A DNA stretch of 64,000 nucleotides from Bartonella sp. CM31XJBT (GTDB lineage Bacteria; Pseudomonadota; Alphaproteobacteria; Rhizobiales; Rhizobiaceae). Position 1 is the stretch's first letter. Every line of letters starts with the position of its first letter. Of the stretch, positions 24,536 through 34,144 are shown piece after piece. Under the pieces are notes generated by a model. The model did not search any database and was not told the DNA's origin. It worked only from the letters and a program-made list of their open reading frames with translations. A program made the translations under genes and the position numbers. The stretch is taken from the NCBI RefSeq assembly GCF_028618555.1, contig NZ_JAQITD010000002.1:1-64000 (forward strand), read 5' to 3'.

Positions 24536-24940
24536 ATGATAAAAAAGAAGTACGAACTTACTGATGAGAAAGCTGAGTTTAAAGGGGTAACTCTTCACCG
24601 TATCCGCGCTTTAAGAGACTTTGGAGTTATTAAAAAAGGTAATTTAGGCGGCTTTATAGAACATGAAAACAACCTATCGCATCATGGTAATTGCTGGGTA
24701 GGTGGTAATGCATTCGTCTTATCTTGTGCTTGCGTTTACGATAATGCTCAAGTTTATGATGATGCTGAAGTTTATGGTAGTGCACGAATTAAACATAATG
24801 CACATGTTTACGGTTTTGCCGAAGTTTATGGAATGGCAACAGTTTCCGGTAATGCACGTATTTATGGCGACGCAAAAATTTATCGTGATGCGGATATTGA
24901 TGGCGATAACGTCATGTCCACTGGAGAAAAAGCATGGTGA
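24536..24940 (+). CDS. Left-handed beta-helix (YdcK-like) phage protein 1
   Basis: 134 residues. After an N-terminal cap (LHRIRALRDFGVIKKGNLGG) comes a run of hexapeptide-like repeats (VYDNAQVYDDAEVYGSARI, then VYGFAEVYGMATVSGNARIY) that predict a left-handed parallel beta-helix. Strong AGGAGG ribosome site. The paralogue starts inside its 3' end. Function unknown; such proteins are frequent in prophage early regions. Confidence 0.7.
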   Translation: MIKKKYELTDEKAEFKGVTLHRIRALRDFGVIKKGNLGGFIEHENNLSHHGNCWVGGNAFVLSCACVYDNAQVYDDAEVYGSARIKHNAHVYGFAEVYGMATVSGNARIYGDAKIYRDADIDGDNVMSTGEKAW

Positions 24941-25317
24941 AAAAATACGAATTGACTAATGAAACCACCGATATTGTAAGTTGCCATACATTGTACCGCA
25001 TTCGTGCTTTAAGAGATTTTGATGATGTTAAGGCTGGGGACCTTGGGGGCTTTATAGAAAATGAAAGCAATCTCTCTCATGATGGCAATTGCTGGGTCTA
25101 TGATAATGCTTGTGTTACTTGGGGTTCAAAAATTTATGACAATGCAAAAATTTATAATAACGCCCGAGTATATGGTGGTGGTCGCATTTTTGAAAACGCA
25201 CAGATTTACGGAAATGCAATTGTTTATCCCAATGCAAGAGTTTATGGCGACGCAAAAATTTACGGAGATTCAGAGATCTGCGGAGAAAGCCGTATCACAA
25301 CAAACGAGAAAAAATAA
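24934..25317 (+). CDS. Left-handed beta-helix (YdcK-like) phage protein 2
   Basis: 127 residues, tandem paralogue of the previous gene with the same cap (LYRIRALRDFDDVKAGDLGG) and repeats (KIYDNAKIYNNARVYGGGRI). It overlaps the first gene by 7 nt and has GGAG upstream of its ATG. Confidence 0.7.
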   Translation: MVKKYELTNETTDIVSCHTLYRIRALRDFDDVKAGDLGGFIENESNLSHDGNCWVYDNACVTWGSKIYDNAKIYNNARVYGGGRIFENAQIYGNAIVYPNARVYGDAKIYGDSEICGESRITTNEKK

Positions 25318-25320
25318 ATC

Positions 25321-25485
25321 ATGTATAAATATGGAATTAAACCTACCTTGTGTGCACAGTTAGTTGTGAGAAATACTCACAATCTAGGTGAACTTTGTAT
25401 CACTATCTCTGGGTATAAAGACGAGCCTTATGTAGATACCATAATTTCTGAAGACATAATGCAGCCTATAAAATCCAAACTCTAA
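25321..25485 (+). CDS. Small phage protein, unknown
   Basis: 54 residues starting MYKYGIKPTLCAQLVVRNTH, three bases after the preceding stop, so probably coupled to the beta-helix pair. Compact mixed alpha/beta pattern ending in a basic tail. No family recognised. Confidence 0.5.
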   Translation: MYKYGIKPTLCAQLVVRNTHNLGELCITISGYKDEPYVDTIISEDIMQPIKSKL

Positions 25486-25558
25486 CAACCAAACCAACTT
25501 TTAACACATGCGTGATTCACGCCACGGGTGAATTGCGCTCAAATAGGAGGAAATCAAG

Positions 25559-26368
25559 ATGAGTGAACTAAGTACCACACAAATGGAATTAGTGGAAAAA
25601 ACGAACGATTGTGAAATCAAACCTACAGCTATGGAGCTTATTTTAGAAAGAGCTTTAGAAAATGATGTCGATATGGATCGTCTCAAGCGTCTTCTTGAAT
25701 TGCGAGAAAAGGAGATAGAACGACAAGAGTGTCAAAACTTTGTCCGTGATCTTTCTGCTATACAAGTGGAATATAAAAATATCGAACAAAATGCCATTAA
25801 TACACATACTAAAAGCCTCTATACAACGCTTGATAAATATATTGATGCTATTAAAGAACCTCTTGCAAAACATCACTTTGCCTTGTTCTCTCGTATCAAA
25901 GACCAGAGTTCAAATGACATAACTGTAGAAATGACTTTAAAGCATATATCGGGCAATGAAATATCAACACAAGGAACATTTCCCATTGATGCTACGGGAA
26001 GCAAAAATAACACACAAGCGGTTGGTTCTACTATAAGCTACGCACGTAGATATCTCTTAGGCATGCTTCTTAATGTTGCAAGAAAAGAAGACGATACAGA
26101 TGGAATAACACTTCTTGCGGGTATCTCTTCTGAACAGATGAATGAAATCAAAGAATTAATTAAAAAAACACAATCTGAAGAAAGTAGGCTTCTCTCTTTC
26201 ATAGGAGTAAAAAATCTAAAAGATATGTCTTTTAAACAAGCACAAACCGCTTTGTTTGCTTTGAAAAAAAAGCAGCGAAAGCAAATGAATAAAGCACAAC
26301 AAGAGCAATTAGATGCACCTATACAAGATATTGAATATGCACCAACTCAACAACAAACGGCGGTGTGA
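25559..26368 (+). CDS. ERF-family single-strand annealing recombinase
   Basis: 269 residues. ERF signature: IEQNAINTHTKSLYTTLDKY, then GTFPIDATGSKNNTQAVGST and ISYARRYLLGMLLNVARKED. It anneals complementary strands during phage recombination. The exonuclease partner follows directly; ssb is elsewhere in the prophage. AGGAGG ribosome site. Confidence 0.92.
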   Translation: MSELSTTQMELVEKTNDCEIKPTAMELILERALENDVDMDRLKRLLELREKEIERQECQNFVRDLSAIQVEYKNIEQNAINTHTKSLYTTLDKYIDAIKEPLAKHHFALFSRIKDQSSNDITVEMTLKHISGNEISTQGTFPIDATGSKNNTQAVGSTISYARRYLLGMLLNVARKEDDTDGITLLAGISSEQMNEIKELIKKTQSEESRLLSFIGVKNLKDMSFKQAQTALFALKKKQRKQMNKAQQEQLDAPIQDIEYAPTQQQTAV

Positions 26369-26369
26369 A

Positions 26370-26993
26370 ATGGAACAAAGAACAGCACAATGGTTTCAGG
26401 CCCGCTTGGGAAAAGTCACCGCTTCAAACGTTTACAACCTACTGAGTAAAACAGCAAAGGGAATGCCGACAAACAAATATGAAGACTACAAAATCAAACT
26501 TATAACAGAACGTTTAACTGGTGAAGTAAGCCAATCTTATCCAACGCCGGCTATGCAATGGGGCATTGAACATGAAGAAGATGCCTTGAAAGAATATGCA
26601 TTTATTTATGATACAGAGATCATAGAGTGTGGTTTCATACAACACCCCACAATCAAAATGGCTGGTGCTAGTCCTGATGGGTTTGTTGGTGATGACGGTT
26701 TAGTTGAAGTCAAATGTCCACAATCACCAAACCATTTACGCTTCTTTATAGATGACACTATAAAGCCTGAATATAGCGCGCAAATACAATTCCAAATGGC
26801 TTGTACGGGACGAAAATGGTGTGATTTTATCAGTTATGACCCACGTTTTACGAGGCAATCAACATACTTACGCATGAAAATCAAACGCATTCACCGTGAT
26901 GAAGAACACATTGAACAGATTAATCAAGCGGTCGAAGCTTTTTTAGCAGAAATAGAACAAGAGATGCAAAAGATTTTGACAAAAGCCGCTTGA
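26370..26993 (+). CDS. YqaJ-like phage exonuclease
   Basis: 207 residues from the ATG at 26370, one base after the ERF stop. YqaJ motifs: RTAQWFQARLGKVTASNVYN, MQWGIEHEEDALKEY, the acidic catalytic centre GASPDGFVGDDGLVEVKCP and YSAQIQFQMACTGRKWCDF. It resects DNA ends to give substrate for ERF. Confidence 0.92.
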   Translation: MEQRTAQWFQARLGKVTASNVYNLLSKTAKGMPTNKYEDYKIKLITERLTGEVSQSYPTPAMQWGIEHEEDALKEYAFIYDTEIIECGFIQHPTIKMAGASPDGFVGDDGLVEVKCPQSPNHLRFFIDDTIKPEYSAQIQFQMACTGRKWCDFISYDPRFTRQSTYLRMKIKRIHRDEEHIEQINQAVEAFLAEIEQEMQKILTKAA

Positions 26994-26999
26994 CGTTAT

Positions 27000-27027
27000 G
27001 GGGGTGCTCTCTCCTCCCAGCACCCCC
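27000..27027 (+). terminator. GC-rich hairpin before the DUF488 gene
   Basis: GGGGGTGCT (27000-27008) and AGCACCCCC (27019-27027), 9-bp perfect stem, followed by ACCCATTTA. A related hairpin with the same flank precedes the excisionase gene. No T-run, so it may be a processing or attenuation signal rather than a full terminator. Confidence 0.55.
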
Positions 27028-27051
27028 ACCCATTTACCAAGGAAATTAAAC

Positions 27052-27540
27052 GTGTGTAACACCAAACATATTATCATACAGCCTGCTAAAGATGAGGAAT
27101 TTTGTTTTTTTACCATTGGCTATGAAGGTAAGTCCCTTGAGAATTATCTTAGTTGTCTCATAGAAAACAATATCAAAACTTTATGTGATGTTCGTAAAAA
27201 TCCAATAAGTAGAAAACACGGATTTTCGAAAAGACAATTAGAGAAAGCTGTGAGCAATATTGATATTGAATATATGCATATGCCTGAACTTGGAATTGCT
27301 TCTGAAAAACGAAGAAATTTGAAAACACAAAAAGATTATGACCGCCTTTTTGAAGATTATCAAAATACAACTCTCAAGAATAATTCTTGTGCAATAAACA
27401 AATTATATCAAATGTTTTTAAACAAAAAGCGCGTTGCAATCACCTGTTTTGAAGCCAATGTATGCATGTGTCATAGAGGACAACTCGCATTAGCTCTTAC
27501 TCAATTTCCTGATTGGAAATATGAAATTAAGCACATCTAA
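27052..27540 (+). CDS. DUF488-family protein
   Basis: 162 residues from a GTG at 27052 with AAGGA 8 nt upstream; the ATG at 26998 would translate the hairpin. Family motifs: FTIGYEGKSLENYLSCLIEN, LCDVRKNPISRKHGFSKRQL and CFEANVCMCHRGQLA. DUF488 proteins are of uncertain biochemical role. Its presence in a phage early operon is not usual core phage content. Confidence 0.8.
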   Translation: MCNTKHIIIQPAKDEEFCFFTIGYEGKSLENYLSCLIENNIKTLCDVRKNPISRKHGFSKRQLEKAVSNIDIEYMHMPELGIASEKRRNLKTQKDYDRLFEDYQNTTLKNNSCAINKLYQMFLNKKRVAITCFEANVCMCHRGQLALALTQFPDWKYEIKHI

Positions 27541-27568
27541 AAAATAAACTTGCAAATTTTTAAAAGTT

Positions 27569-27597
27569 GGAGTGCTTCACATGCCTTCCAGCACTCC
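27569..27597 (+). terminator. Hairpin before the excisionase gene
   Basis: GGAGTGCT (27569-27576) and AGCACTCC (27590-27597), 8-bp stem, followed by CACCCATTTA as at 27027. Confidence 0.5.
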
Positions 27598-27636
27598 CAC
27601 CCATTTAATTAATATAAAAAAGAGAAAGGTAATGAG

Positions 27637-27840
27637 ATGATATTTGATGATGGAGATAGATATGTAACGACACGTGAGTGTGCACAGCTTTTTAGTGTAT
27701 CCACAACAACGATTCGCAATTGGGTGCTTCAGGGGTTGTTTCCGGAGCCATATAAGCTAGGGAGAGCAGTGAGATGGAGAAAAAAAGAGATCTTAGACTT
27801 CACTCCAAAGAAAAATAAGGAGCAAATAAGAACAAATTAG
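27637..27840 (+). CDS. AlpA/MerR-type excisionase-like DNA-binding protein
   Basis: 67 residues. Winged HTH of the excisionase type (YVTTRECAQLFSVSTTTIRN, then LGRAVRWRKKEILDF). Located at the prophage edge between the early operon and tRNA-Phe, the position of a recombination directionality factor. No integrase is visible in this window. Confidence 0.75.
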   Translation: MIFDDGDRYVTTRECAQLFSVSTTTIRNWVLQGLFPEPYKLGRAVRWRKKEILDFTPKKNKEQIRTN

Positions 27841-27861
27841 GTAAAATTATATAAACTGTAG

Positions 27862-27883
27862 AAGGTGGTCTAAAAGGTGGTCT
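27862..27883. repeat. Tandem AGGTGGTCT repeats beside the excisionase gene
   Basis: AAGGTGGTCT occurs at 27862-27871 and 27874-27883, a 12-bp period close to one helical turn, between xis and the tRNA. Candidate excisionase or integrase arm sites. Confidence 0.4.
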
Positions 27884-27939
27884 GAAAATAGCTATTTAAA
27901 GAAAAAATCTATATATTTCAATATGTTAAAAACAAAAAG

Positions 27940-28015
<76 letters not shown>

Positions 28016-28412
28016 ATGCTTCATAAAAAACATAAAGCGTTTGCGGTTATAACATTAAAATTTTCTCTGTCCAGTCATCAAAAGAAAAATAATTGATTTT
28101 TTAATAAGTTTATCTCCCTATTCTAGAGCGTTATCAATGAATCTTTATCATAAAATAAATTTGATAGGTATATTGGACACTTTAGTGTATTGTTATCAGA
28201 ATGCTGTCTTATCGTGGTGGTGATACGAAAAAAATTAAAAGAATCAATCGAGAAGCATGATTAAGAAAGATTTTTTTATAAAGTTTCCGTGAATTTTAAG
28301 CATACGAAATAATAGACAACATTTTTGACTTTTTCTAAAAAGATTGTTGATTAGTCTTTATAATAATTTGTTTTTCTTTATAAAGAAAAAAACATCTAAA
28401 AGGGGAGAAATA

Positions 28413-29576
28413 ATGATAATGTTACAAAAACCAAGTAGTCGTCCCAATAATACTAATTTTTCTTCAGGCCCTTGTAGTAAACGGCCTGGTTGGACTCTTG
28501 ATGTTCTTAAAAATGCAGTAGTTGGGCGTTCACATAGATCTAGAGAAGCAGAATTAAAACTTGCTGAAGTTGTTAATTTAACCCGTGAGATTCTTGAGGT
28601 TCCTTCTGATCATCGTATAGGAATTATGCCCGGTTCAGATACCGGTGCTGTTGAGGCTGCTCTATGGTCTCTATTAGGTGAGCGTGGCATTGATATGGCG
28701 GCGTGGGAAAGTTTTGGATTTGGGTGGAATAAAGATGTTGTCGAGCAATTAAAGCTTTCTGATGTGCGTCGTTTTGAAGCTCCTTATGGTGAAATACCAG
28801 ATTTAACACAACTTGACTTTGATCGGGATGTTGTTTTTACATGGAATGGGACAACTTCTGGTGTGCGTATTCCTAATGCGGATTTCATTCCGCATAAACG
28901 GGCTGGATTGACCATTTGTGATGCAACATCGGCAGCTTTTGCGCAATATCTTGATTTTTCAAAATTAGATGTTGTTACTTTTTCATGGCAGAAAGTTTTG
29001 GGAGGTGAGGCTGCACATGGTATGGTGATTTTAAGTCCTCGTGCTGTTGAGAGGCTTGAGAATCATGTTCCAGCTTGGCCTATGCCTCAACTTTTCTATA
29101 TGACAAAAAATGGAAAATTGAACGAAGATATTTTTAAAGGAAAGATAATCAATACACCTTCTATGCTTTGTGTTGAGGATTTTCTTGATGGGTTGAAGTG
29201 GGCAAAGTCTCTAGGAGGTGCAGCGGCATTAAGAGCACGGGTTGAGAAAAACTTTTCTGTACTTGATGCTTTTGTTCGCAAAACGCCATGGTTAGAATAT
29301 TTGGCAAAAGATCCTGAAGTGCGTTCTAACACCGCTATTTGTTTAGATATTGTGGATCCAGTGATTACTGCTTTGGATACGGAAAAGCGAGTATCTTTTA
29401 TAAAAGCGGTTGTGAAACGTCTTGATGAGGAAGGGGTTGCTTATGATATCGGTTCGTATCGCGATGCTCCTCCTGGGCTTAGAATTTGGGCGGGTATAAC
29501 AATTGAGGCTTCCGATCTTGAAATTTTGACACAATGGCTTGAGTGGGCGTTCCAAGTTGAAAAAGCACAGCTTTAA
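28413..29576 (+). CDS. serC: Phosphoserine aminotransferase
   Basis: 387 residues from the ATG at 28413 (GGGGAG upstream). Class V aminotransferase of the proteobacterial SerC type: NFSSGPCSKRPGW at the N-terminus, IGIMPGSDTGAVEAALWSLL, and PLP lysine in TFSWQKVLGGEAAHGMV. It makes 3-phosphoserine from 3-phosphohydroxypyruvate in serine synthesis. serA does not follow here. Confidence 0.93.
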   Translation: MIMLQKPSSRPNNTNFSSGPCSKRPGWTLDVLKNAVVGRSHRSREAELKLAEVVNLTREILEVPSDHRIGIMPGSDTGAVEAALWSLLGERGIDMAAWESFGFGWNKDVVEQLKLSDVRRFEAPYGEIPDLTQLDFDRDVVFTWNGTTSGVRIPNADFIPHKRAGLTICDATSAAFAQYLDFSKLDVVTFSWQKVLGGEAAHGMVILSPRAVERLENHVPAWPMPQLFYMTKNGKLNEDIFKGKIINTPSMLCVEDFLDGLKWAKSLGGAAALRARVEKNFSVLDAFVRKTPWLEYLAKDPEVRSNTAICLDIVDPVITALDTEKRVSFIKAVVKRLDEEGVAYDIGSYRDAPPGLRIWAGITIEASDLEILTQWLEWAFQVEKAQL

Positions 29577-29960
29577 ATAATTACTGGTGATTTTCACAAC
29601 GTATTTTAAAACAAAAAAGGATACGAGAGATTATGATGATCTTTCGTATTCTTGTATCAGACAGACAGCATCTAAATATTACGTGAATTGTAAAAGATTA
29701 AGAGAGAGAATGAATGCTCTGTCAGGTGTTGGATACGCACAAATTAAAATCTCTATTTTTTTTACTTTGTTGTAGCAAAAATAACAGATTTAAAATATTT
29801 TGGTATTTGCTTATCTTTATTATCATAAATTTGAAAATTTAATCACTTGAAGATTGAGAAAAATCTGAAATGAGGAGTCGCACTTGCTCTAAGGTTTCGT
29901 TATAAAGAAGTGTTTGTTTTTGAATGCTGGTTTTTTTAACCAAACACGACGGAGAAAGTT
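29577..29960. other. serC-purA intergenic space
   Basis: 384 nt. An imperfect 13-bp stem-loop lies at 29619-29653 (GATACGAGAGAT against ATCTTTCGTATTC) and may end serC transcription, though no T-run follows. A 62-codon ORF inside is not convincing. No other structure seen. Confidence 0.4.
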
Positions 29961-31250
29961 ATGGCCAATGTAGTTGTTGTCGGTACACAATGGGGTGATG
30001 AAGGCAAAGGTAAAATTGTAGATTGGTTATCTGAGCGAGCAGATATCGTGGTGAGGTATCAGGGGGGGCATAATGCTGGCCACACATTGGTTGTTGATGG
30101 AGTCAGTTATAAATTATCACTTTTACCGTCTGGTTTAGTGCGTGGCAAGTTATCAATTATAGGCAATGGTGTTGTTGTTGACCCTCATCATTTTGTTGCA
30201 GAAGTAAAAAAACTATGTGATCAGGGTGTAAAAATCACACCAGAAATTTTGCGTATTGCTGAAAATGCTCCTTTGATTCTTTCTTTGCATCGTGATCTTG
30301 ATGCAATTCGAGAAAGCGGTTTATCTGGTTTAAAGATTGGTACAACAAAGCGCGGTATTGGACCGGCTTATGAAGATAAGGTGGGACGTCGTGCTATCCG
30401 AGTGATGGATTTAGCAGAAAAAGATACACTTATGGCTAAGATTGAGCGGCTTTTGAGGCATCATAATGCTTTGCGTCGTGGGATGGGTGTTGCAGAGATT
30501 GATTCTCGAGCACTTTATGATGAATTGATGCAAGTTGCGGATAAAATTTTGCCCTTTATGGATTGTACGTGGCGTCTTTTAGATGAAGGTTATCGAGGAG
30601 GGAAACACATTCTTTTTGAAGGTGCGCAAGGTGCTTTATTAGATAATGATTTTGGAACTTATCCTTATGTAACGTCATCTAATACAGTTGCTGGGCAAGC
30701 ATGTACAGGTTCGGGGATGGGACCTGATGCAATTCATTATGTTTTGGGTATTGCAAAAGCTTATACTACACGCGTTGGAGAAGGGCCGTTCCCGACAGAG
30801 CAGATAAATGATATTGGTGAATTTCTGGGAGTGCGTGGACATGAATTTGGTGTTGTAACGGGTCGAAAGCGTCGATGTGGTTGGTTTGATGCTGTCTTAG
30901 TACGTCAGATGGTAACAATTTGCGGTGTTCAAGGTATAGCATTGACAAAACTTGATGTTTTAGATGGTTTGGATGAAATAAAAATTTGTATTGGTTATGA
31001 GCTTGATGGTAAAAGAATTGATTATTTACCTTCTTCCATGGGAGCTCAGGATCGGGTGAAGCCTGTTTATGCAACATTAGAAGGTTGGAAGGAAGAAACA
31101 GCACATGCATTGAGGTGGGAAGATTTACCAGTGCAGGCTATTAAATATATACGCTATATTGAAGAACTGATTAATACAAAAGTGGCTTTATTATCCACAA
31201 GTCCAGAGCGTGAAGATACTATTCTTATTACGGATCCCTTTGTTAATTGA
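29961..31250 (+). CDS. purA: Adenylosuccinate synthetase
   Basis: 429 residues, usual length. GTP-binding start [23 protein letters not shown]/Asp sites [50 protein letters not shown] and [18 protein letters not shown]. It converts IMP to adenylosuccinate. Ribosome site GGAGAAAG before the ATG. Confidence 0.97.
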   Translation: MANVVVVGTQWGDEGKGKIVDWLSERADIVVRYQGGHNAGHTLVVDGVSYKLSLLPSGLVRGKLSIIGNGVVVDPHHFVAEVKKLCDQGVKITPEILRIAENAPLILSLHRDLDAIRESGLSGLKIGTTKRGIGPAYEDKVGRRAIRVMDLAEKDTLMAKIERLLRHHNALRRGMGVAEIDSRALYDELMQVADKILPFMDCTWRLLDEGYRGGKHILFEGAQGALLDNDFGTYPYVTSSNTVAGQACTGSGMGPDAIHYVLGIAKAYTTRVGEGPFPTEQINDIGEFLGVRGHEFGVVTGRKRRCGWFDAVLVRQMVTICGVQGIALTKLDVLDGLDEIKICIGYELDGKRIDYLPSSMGAQDRVKPVYATLEGWKEETAHALRWEDLPVQAIKYIRYIEELINTKVALLSTSPEREDTILITDPFVN

Positions 31251-31486
31251 TTATTATTTTTAGATTTCTATATATGTTCTCTGTGCGTTTTTGTCTCTTT
31301 TTACAAAAAAGTTTTTAAGAGCATGTGAGAGAAAGGTGCAAAATAGCATTGTTTATTTTTCATATTCATTTTACATTATTGCGATAGTTGTACCAATATT
31401 AAATGGCAATCAATTTAGAAGGCTAAAATAAAGTTTTTTGGCTTTACTATTGATTTTTTCTCAATTTAAGAGAGATTATAGAGGAA

Positions 31487-32908
31487 ATGGTAGATTTCGT
31501 TGGAATCTTAAAAAAGACAATTAATGCACAAAATAATATTACACCACAAGTGCGTAAGCGGATTTATAAGCGTGCTACCGAAACACTAGAACATCAATTT
31601 TTAACAGCAAAAATACCACAAGCAATAGCGGATGAACAGAGAAAGGTTCTTCAAAGTTCTATTGCAACTGTTGAAGGAGAATATTTAGCAGTTGAAAAGA
31701 AGCGGCTTTCTTCAGTTATTGGGTGGAATCCCACAAATATAAATGAAGATAAGAAATATACAAAAAAAACTATATTACCAAAGAATAATGAATTTTCAGA
31801 GGTAAATATAAAAAGAAAACAGGATTTTGTTACGCGTTCAAAGGATAACAAGGTATTTGATGAGCTTTGTGTATCAGATATACCAGATGCAGAGCCTGTT
31901 AATATGGAGGCTGATGTGCCTTCTCAGCATGTTAATAGCAGTGTGTTAAAGATTTCTCCTTCGCAGGAAGATAATCCGCATATTGTTTCGCACATTTTTT
32001 CTCAGGCTTTACGTCGTGCTAATAAATCGTTAGTGCAAAGGCGTATTGTAATAAGTGCTGTTTCTGTTGTTAGTTTTGTTGTTTTAATTGTTGGTATTTT
32101 TTTTGTTGGTGAGCGTGTATTTGTATCAAATGATCATCAGTTTTTAGAAGAAAATCTTCAAGCTTCTCACAGAGTACCAAAGGCATTTCCAATTAAGAGA
32201 AAGTTAACACAACGCTTATTAGAGGATGGAAGTGAAATTGATGTTGGTTTAAAACAAGCGATAGATTTTTCGGATGAAGAAGTACTCTCAACAGTTGTTG
32301 ATAGCAATTTGCAATCGCTTGAAAAATCAGGTGAAGCTGTTTTCTATCAAGCACGTACAAATTATGATGCAGAAAAGATAGCAACGGGAAGTGCTCGCTG
32401 GACGCTTATAAAAGAATCTCAAGTGAAGGGGGCTCCAGAAGAAACAACTATACAAGGTGATATAACAATTCCTGATGAAGGGGTATCATTACGGTTAATT
32501 TTACGTCGTAATACCGATCAGTCATTTCCTGCTGCATATATTATGGACCTTGTTTTTATTCTTTCTGATAAATTTTCAGGTAAAGCTATAAGCAATGTTC
32601 AAGCATTAACCTTTAAAGCAAGTGAACAATCCATTGGACAGGCTTTAACAAGAACCATTGCTGCAAAGATTAACGATGACTTTTTTCTTGTCGCATTGAG
32701 TGGTAATCATCCATTTCTTGATCGAAATTTACAATTGATGCGAGAATTAGATTGGATGCGTTTGGTGTTAACGGATAAAAACGGGCGTATAAGTGAATTA
32801 ACCTTTGCAAAAGGACCAACAGGTAAGTCTATTTTTAATGAAGTTATTGGACAATGGCTTGCACAACAAGATAAGTTAACAGTTTTTGGTCAAAAAAATA
32901 AAACATAG
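31487..32908 (+). CDS. Conserved single-pass membrane protein, unknown
   Basis: 473 residues. Cytoplasmic N-terminal part (about 180 residues, polar, with a helical start ILKKTINAQNNITPQVRKRI), one membrane helix near 187-210 (AVSVVSFVVLIVGIFFVGE) and a C-terminal periplasmic-type domain with beta pattern (GDITIPDEGVSLRLILRRNT). It looks like a rhizobial-type conserved protein, but no function is known to me. Located downstream of purA after 236 nt. Confidence 0.7.
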   Translation: MVDFVGILKKTINAQNNITPQVRKRIYKRATETLEHQFLTAKIPQAIADEQRKVLQSSIATVEGEYLAVEKKRLSSVIGWNPTNINEDKKYTKKTILPKNNEFSEVNIKRKQDFVTRSKDNKVFDELCVSDIPDAEPVNMEADVPSQHVNSSVLKISPSQEDNPHIVSHIFSQALRRANKSLVQRRIVISAVSVVSFVVLIVGIFFVGERVFVSNDHQFLEENLQASHRVPKAFPIKRKLTQRLLEDGSEIDVGLKQAIDFSDEEVLSTVVDSNLQSLEKSGEAVFYQARTNYDAEKIATGSARWTLIKESQVKGAPEETTIQGDITIPDEGVSLRLILRRNTDQSFPAAYIMDLVFILSDKFSGKAISNVQALTFKASEQSIGQALTRTIAAKINDDFFLVALSGNHPFLDRNLQLMRELDWMRLVLTDKNGRISELTFAKGPTGKSIFNEVIGQWLAQQDKLTVFGQKNKT

Positions 32909-33028
32909 ATGCAAAAAAATAAACGGCTGTGAAGAATTTTCTACGACCGTCTTTATCAATTATATACCAAATATATTCAATAAAGCTTTACATATCAATA
33001 ACTTAAAGAATTCGATAGGCTAATTTAC

Positions 33029-33100
33029 AAGTATAAAGCCAAGGCATGCTTTTTTTCATTTTCACATTTAAAGAATGTGCAAACCATTGGCTTTATACTT
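33029..33100. repeat. 14-bp perfect inverted repeat at the rpoH 3' end
   Basis: AAGTATAAAGCCAA (33029-33042) and TTGGCTTTATACTT (33087-33100) with a 44-nt spacer; a third related copy, GGTTTTATACTTGACT, overlaps the rpoH stop. It lies between convergent genes and may act as a terminator or 3'-end stabiliser. Confidence 0.5.
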
Positions 33101-33111
33101 AACTCTAGGTT

Positions 33112-33996
33112 TTATACTTGACTTTGAGATAAAGTAGAATCTTTGATAGAGTTTTGCACTTTTTCAAATGCACGCATTTCAATTTGTCTTACTCGTTCTC
33201 GACTAATATTAAATTCACCAGAGAGTTCTTCTAGGGTTAGTGGTACATCGTTTAAACGACGCGCTTTAAATATACGCTTTTCGCGTTCATTGAGATTGTC
33301 CATGGCATTTATGAGCATGGAACGGCGATTTTCTAATTCACTTTTTTCAATTAAAATTTGTTCTTGATCGTTAGATTCATCCACCAACCAATCTTGCAAC
33401 TCACTGTTTTCCCCTTCTTTTGTTCGAATTGGTGCGTTGAGTGAAGTATCACCACCAAGCCTACGATTCATTGATACAACTTCATCTTCTGTGACATTCA
33501 ACTGGATTGCAATTTTTTTCACTTGTTCTGCATTGAGATCGCCACTATCAAGTGCTTGAAGTTTACTTTTTAACTTACGAAGGTTGAAAAACAAACGCTT
33601 TTGATTAGCTGTTGTCCCCATTTTCACCAAACTCCAAGAGCGCAATACATATTCTTGGATTGATGCTTTAATCCACCATATTGCATAGGTTGCAAGACGA
33701 AAACCCCGCTCTGGTTCGAAACGTTTAACAGCTTGCATGAGTCCAACATTGCCTTCTGAAATGACTTCCCCAATGGGAAGTCCGTAGCCCCGATATCCCA
33801 TCGCGATTTTAGCTACGAGACGCAAATGGCTGGTTACTAGCCTATGCGCAGCTTTTAGATCATTATGCTCACGGTAACGCTGAGCTAACATATATTCTTC
33901 TTTTGGCTCAAGCATTGGAAAACGACGCACTTCTTCCAAGTAACGGTTTAAACCACCATCACCTGTCATTACTGATAATAAATTCATATGGGCCAT
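33112..33996 (-). CDS. rpoH: RNA polymerase sigma-32 factor
   Basis: 294 residues from the ATG at 33996, which has GGAGGG upstream. Region 2 GLMQAVKRFEPERGFRLATY and AIWWIKASIQEYVLRSWSLV, the RpoH box NQKRLFFNLRKLKSKL, and region 4.2 LTLEELSGEFNISRERVRQI are all present. It directs heat-shock transcription. Alphaproteobacteria often have two rpoH copies; only one is visible here. Confidence 0.95.
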   Translation of the reverse strand: MAHMNLLSVMTGDGGLNRYLEEVRRFPMLEPKEEYMLAQRYREHNDLKAAHRLVTSHLRLVAKIAMGYRGYGLPIGEVISEGNVGLMQAVKRFEPERGFRLATYAIWWIKASIQEYVLRSWSLVKMGTTANQKRLFFNLRKLKSKLQALDSGDLNAEQVKKIAIQLNVTEDEVVSMNRRLGGDTSLNAPIRTKEGENSELQDWLVDESNDQEQILIEKSELENRRSMLINAMDNLNEREKRIFKARRLNDVPLTLEELSGEFNISRERVRQIEMRAFEKVQNSIKDSTLSQSQV

Positions 33997-34073
33997 ATAG
34001 CACCCTCCTTTTGTTTGAATTCCCTGATAAGGCAAATTCTATGTTTTAGATAGCTAACTATCCTCATAACCTC

Positions 34074-34102
34074 ACTCTAGCATATTTTTCAATTTTGTTC
34101 AA
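34074..34102 (-). promoter_or_regulatory. Candidate rpoH promoter
   Basis: Minus strand TTGAAC (34102-34097), 17-nt spacer, TAGAGT (34079-34074), about 75 nt before the start codon. Confidence 0.4.
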
Positions 34103-34144
34103 AAAAAGATATTTTATTGTGAAATCTTGAGAAGGGGAAAAGTT

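Noticed and set aside
24700-25317. Short repeats in the beta-helix genes as a possible CRISPR or tandem repeat array
   Set aside because: The periodicity is that of the encoded hexapeptide repeats with variable codons; there are no spacers.
28624-32384. Minus-strand ORFs opposite serC, purA and the membrane protein gene
   Set aside because: Antisense shadows of well-identified genes.
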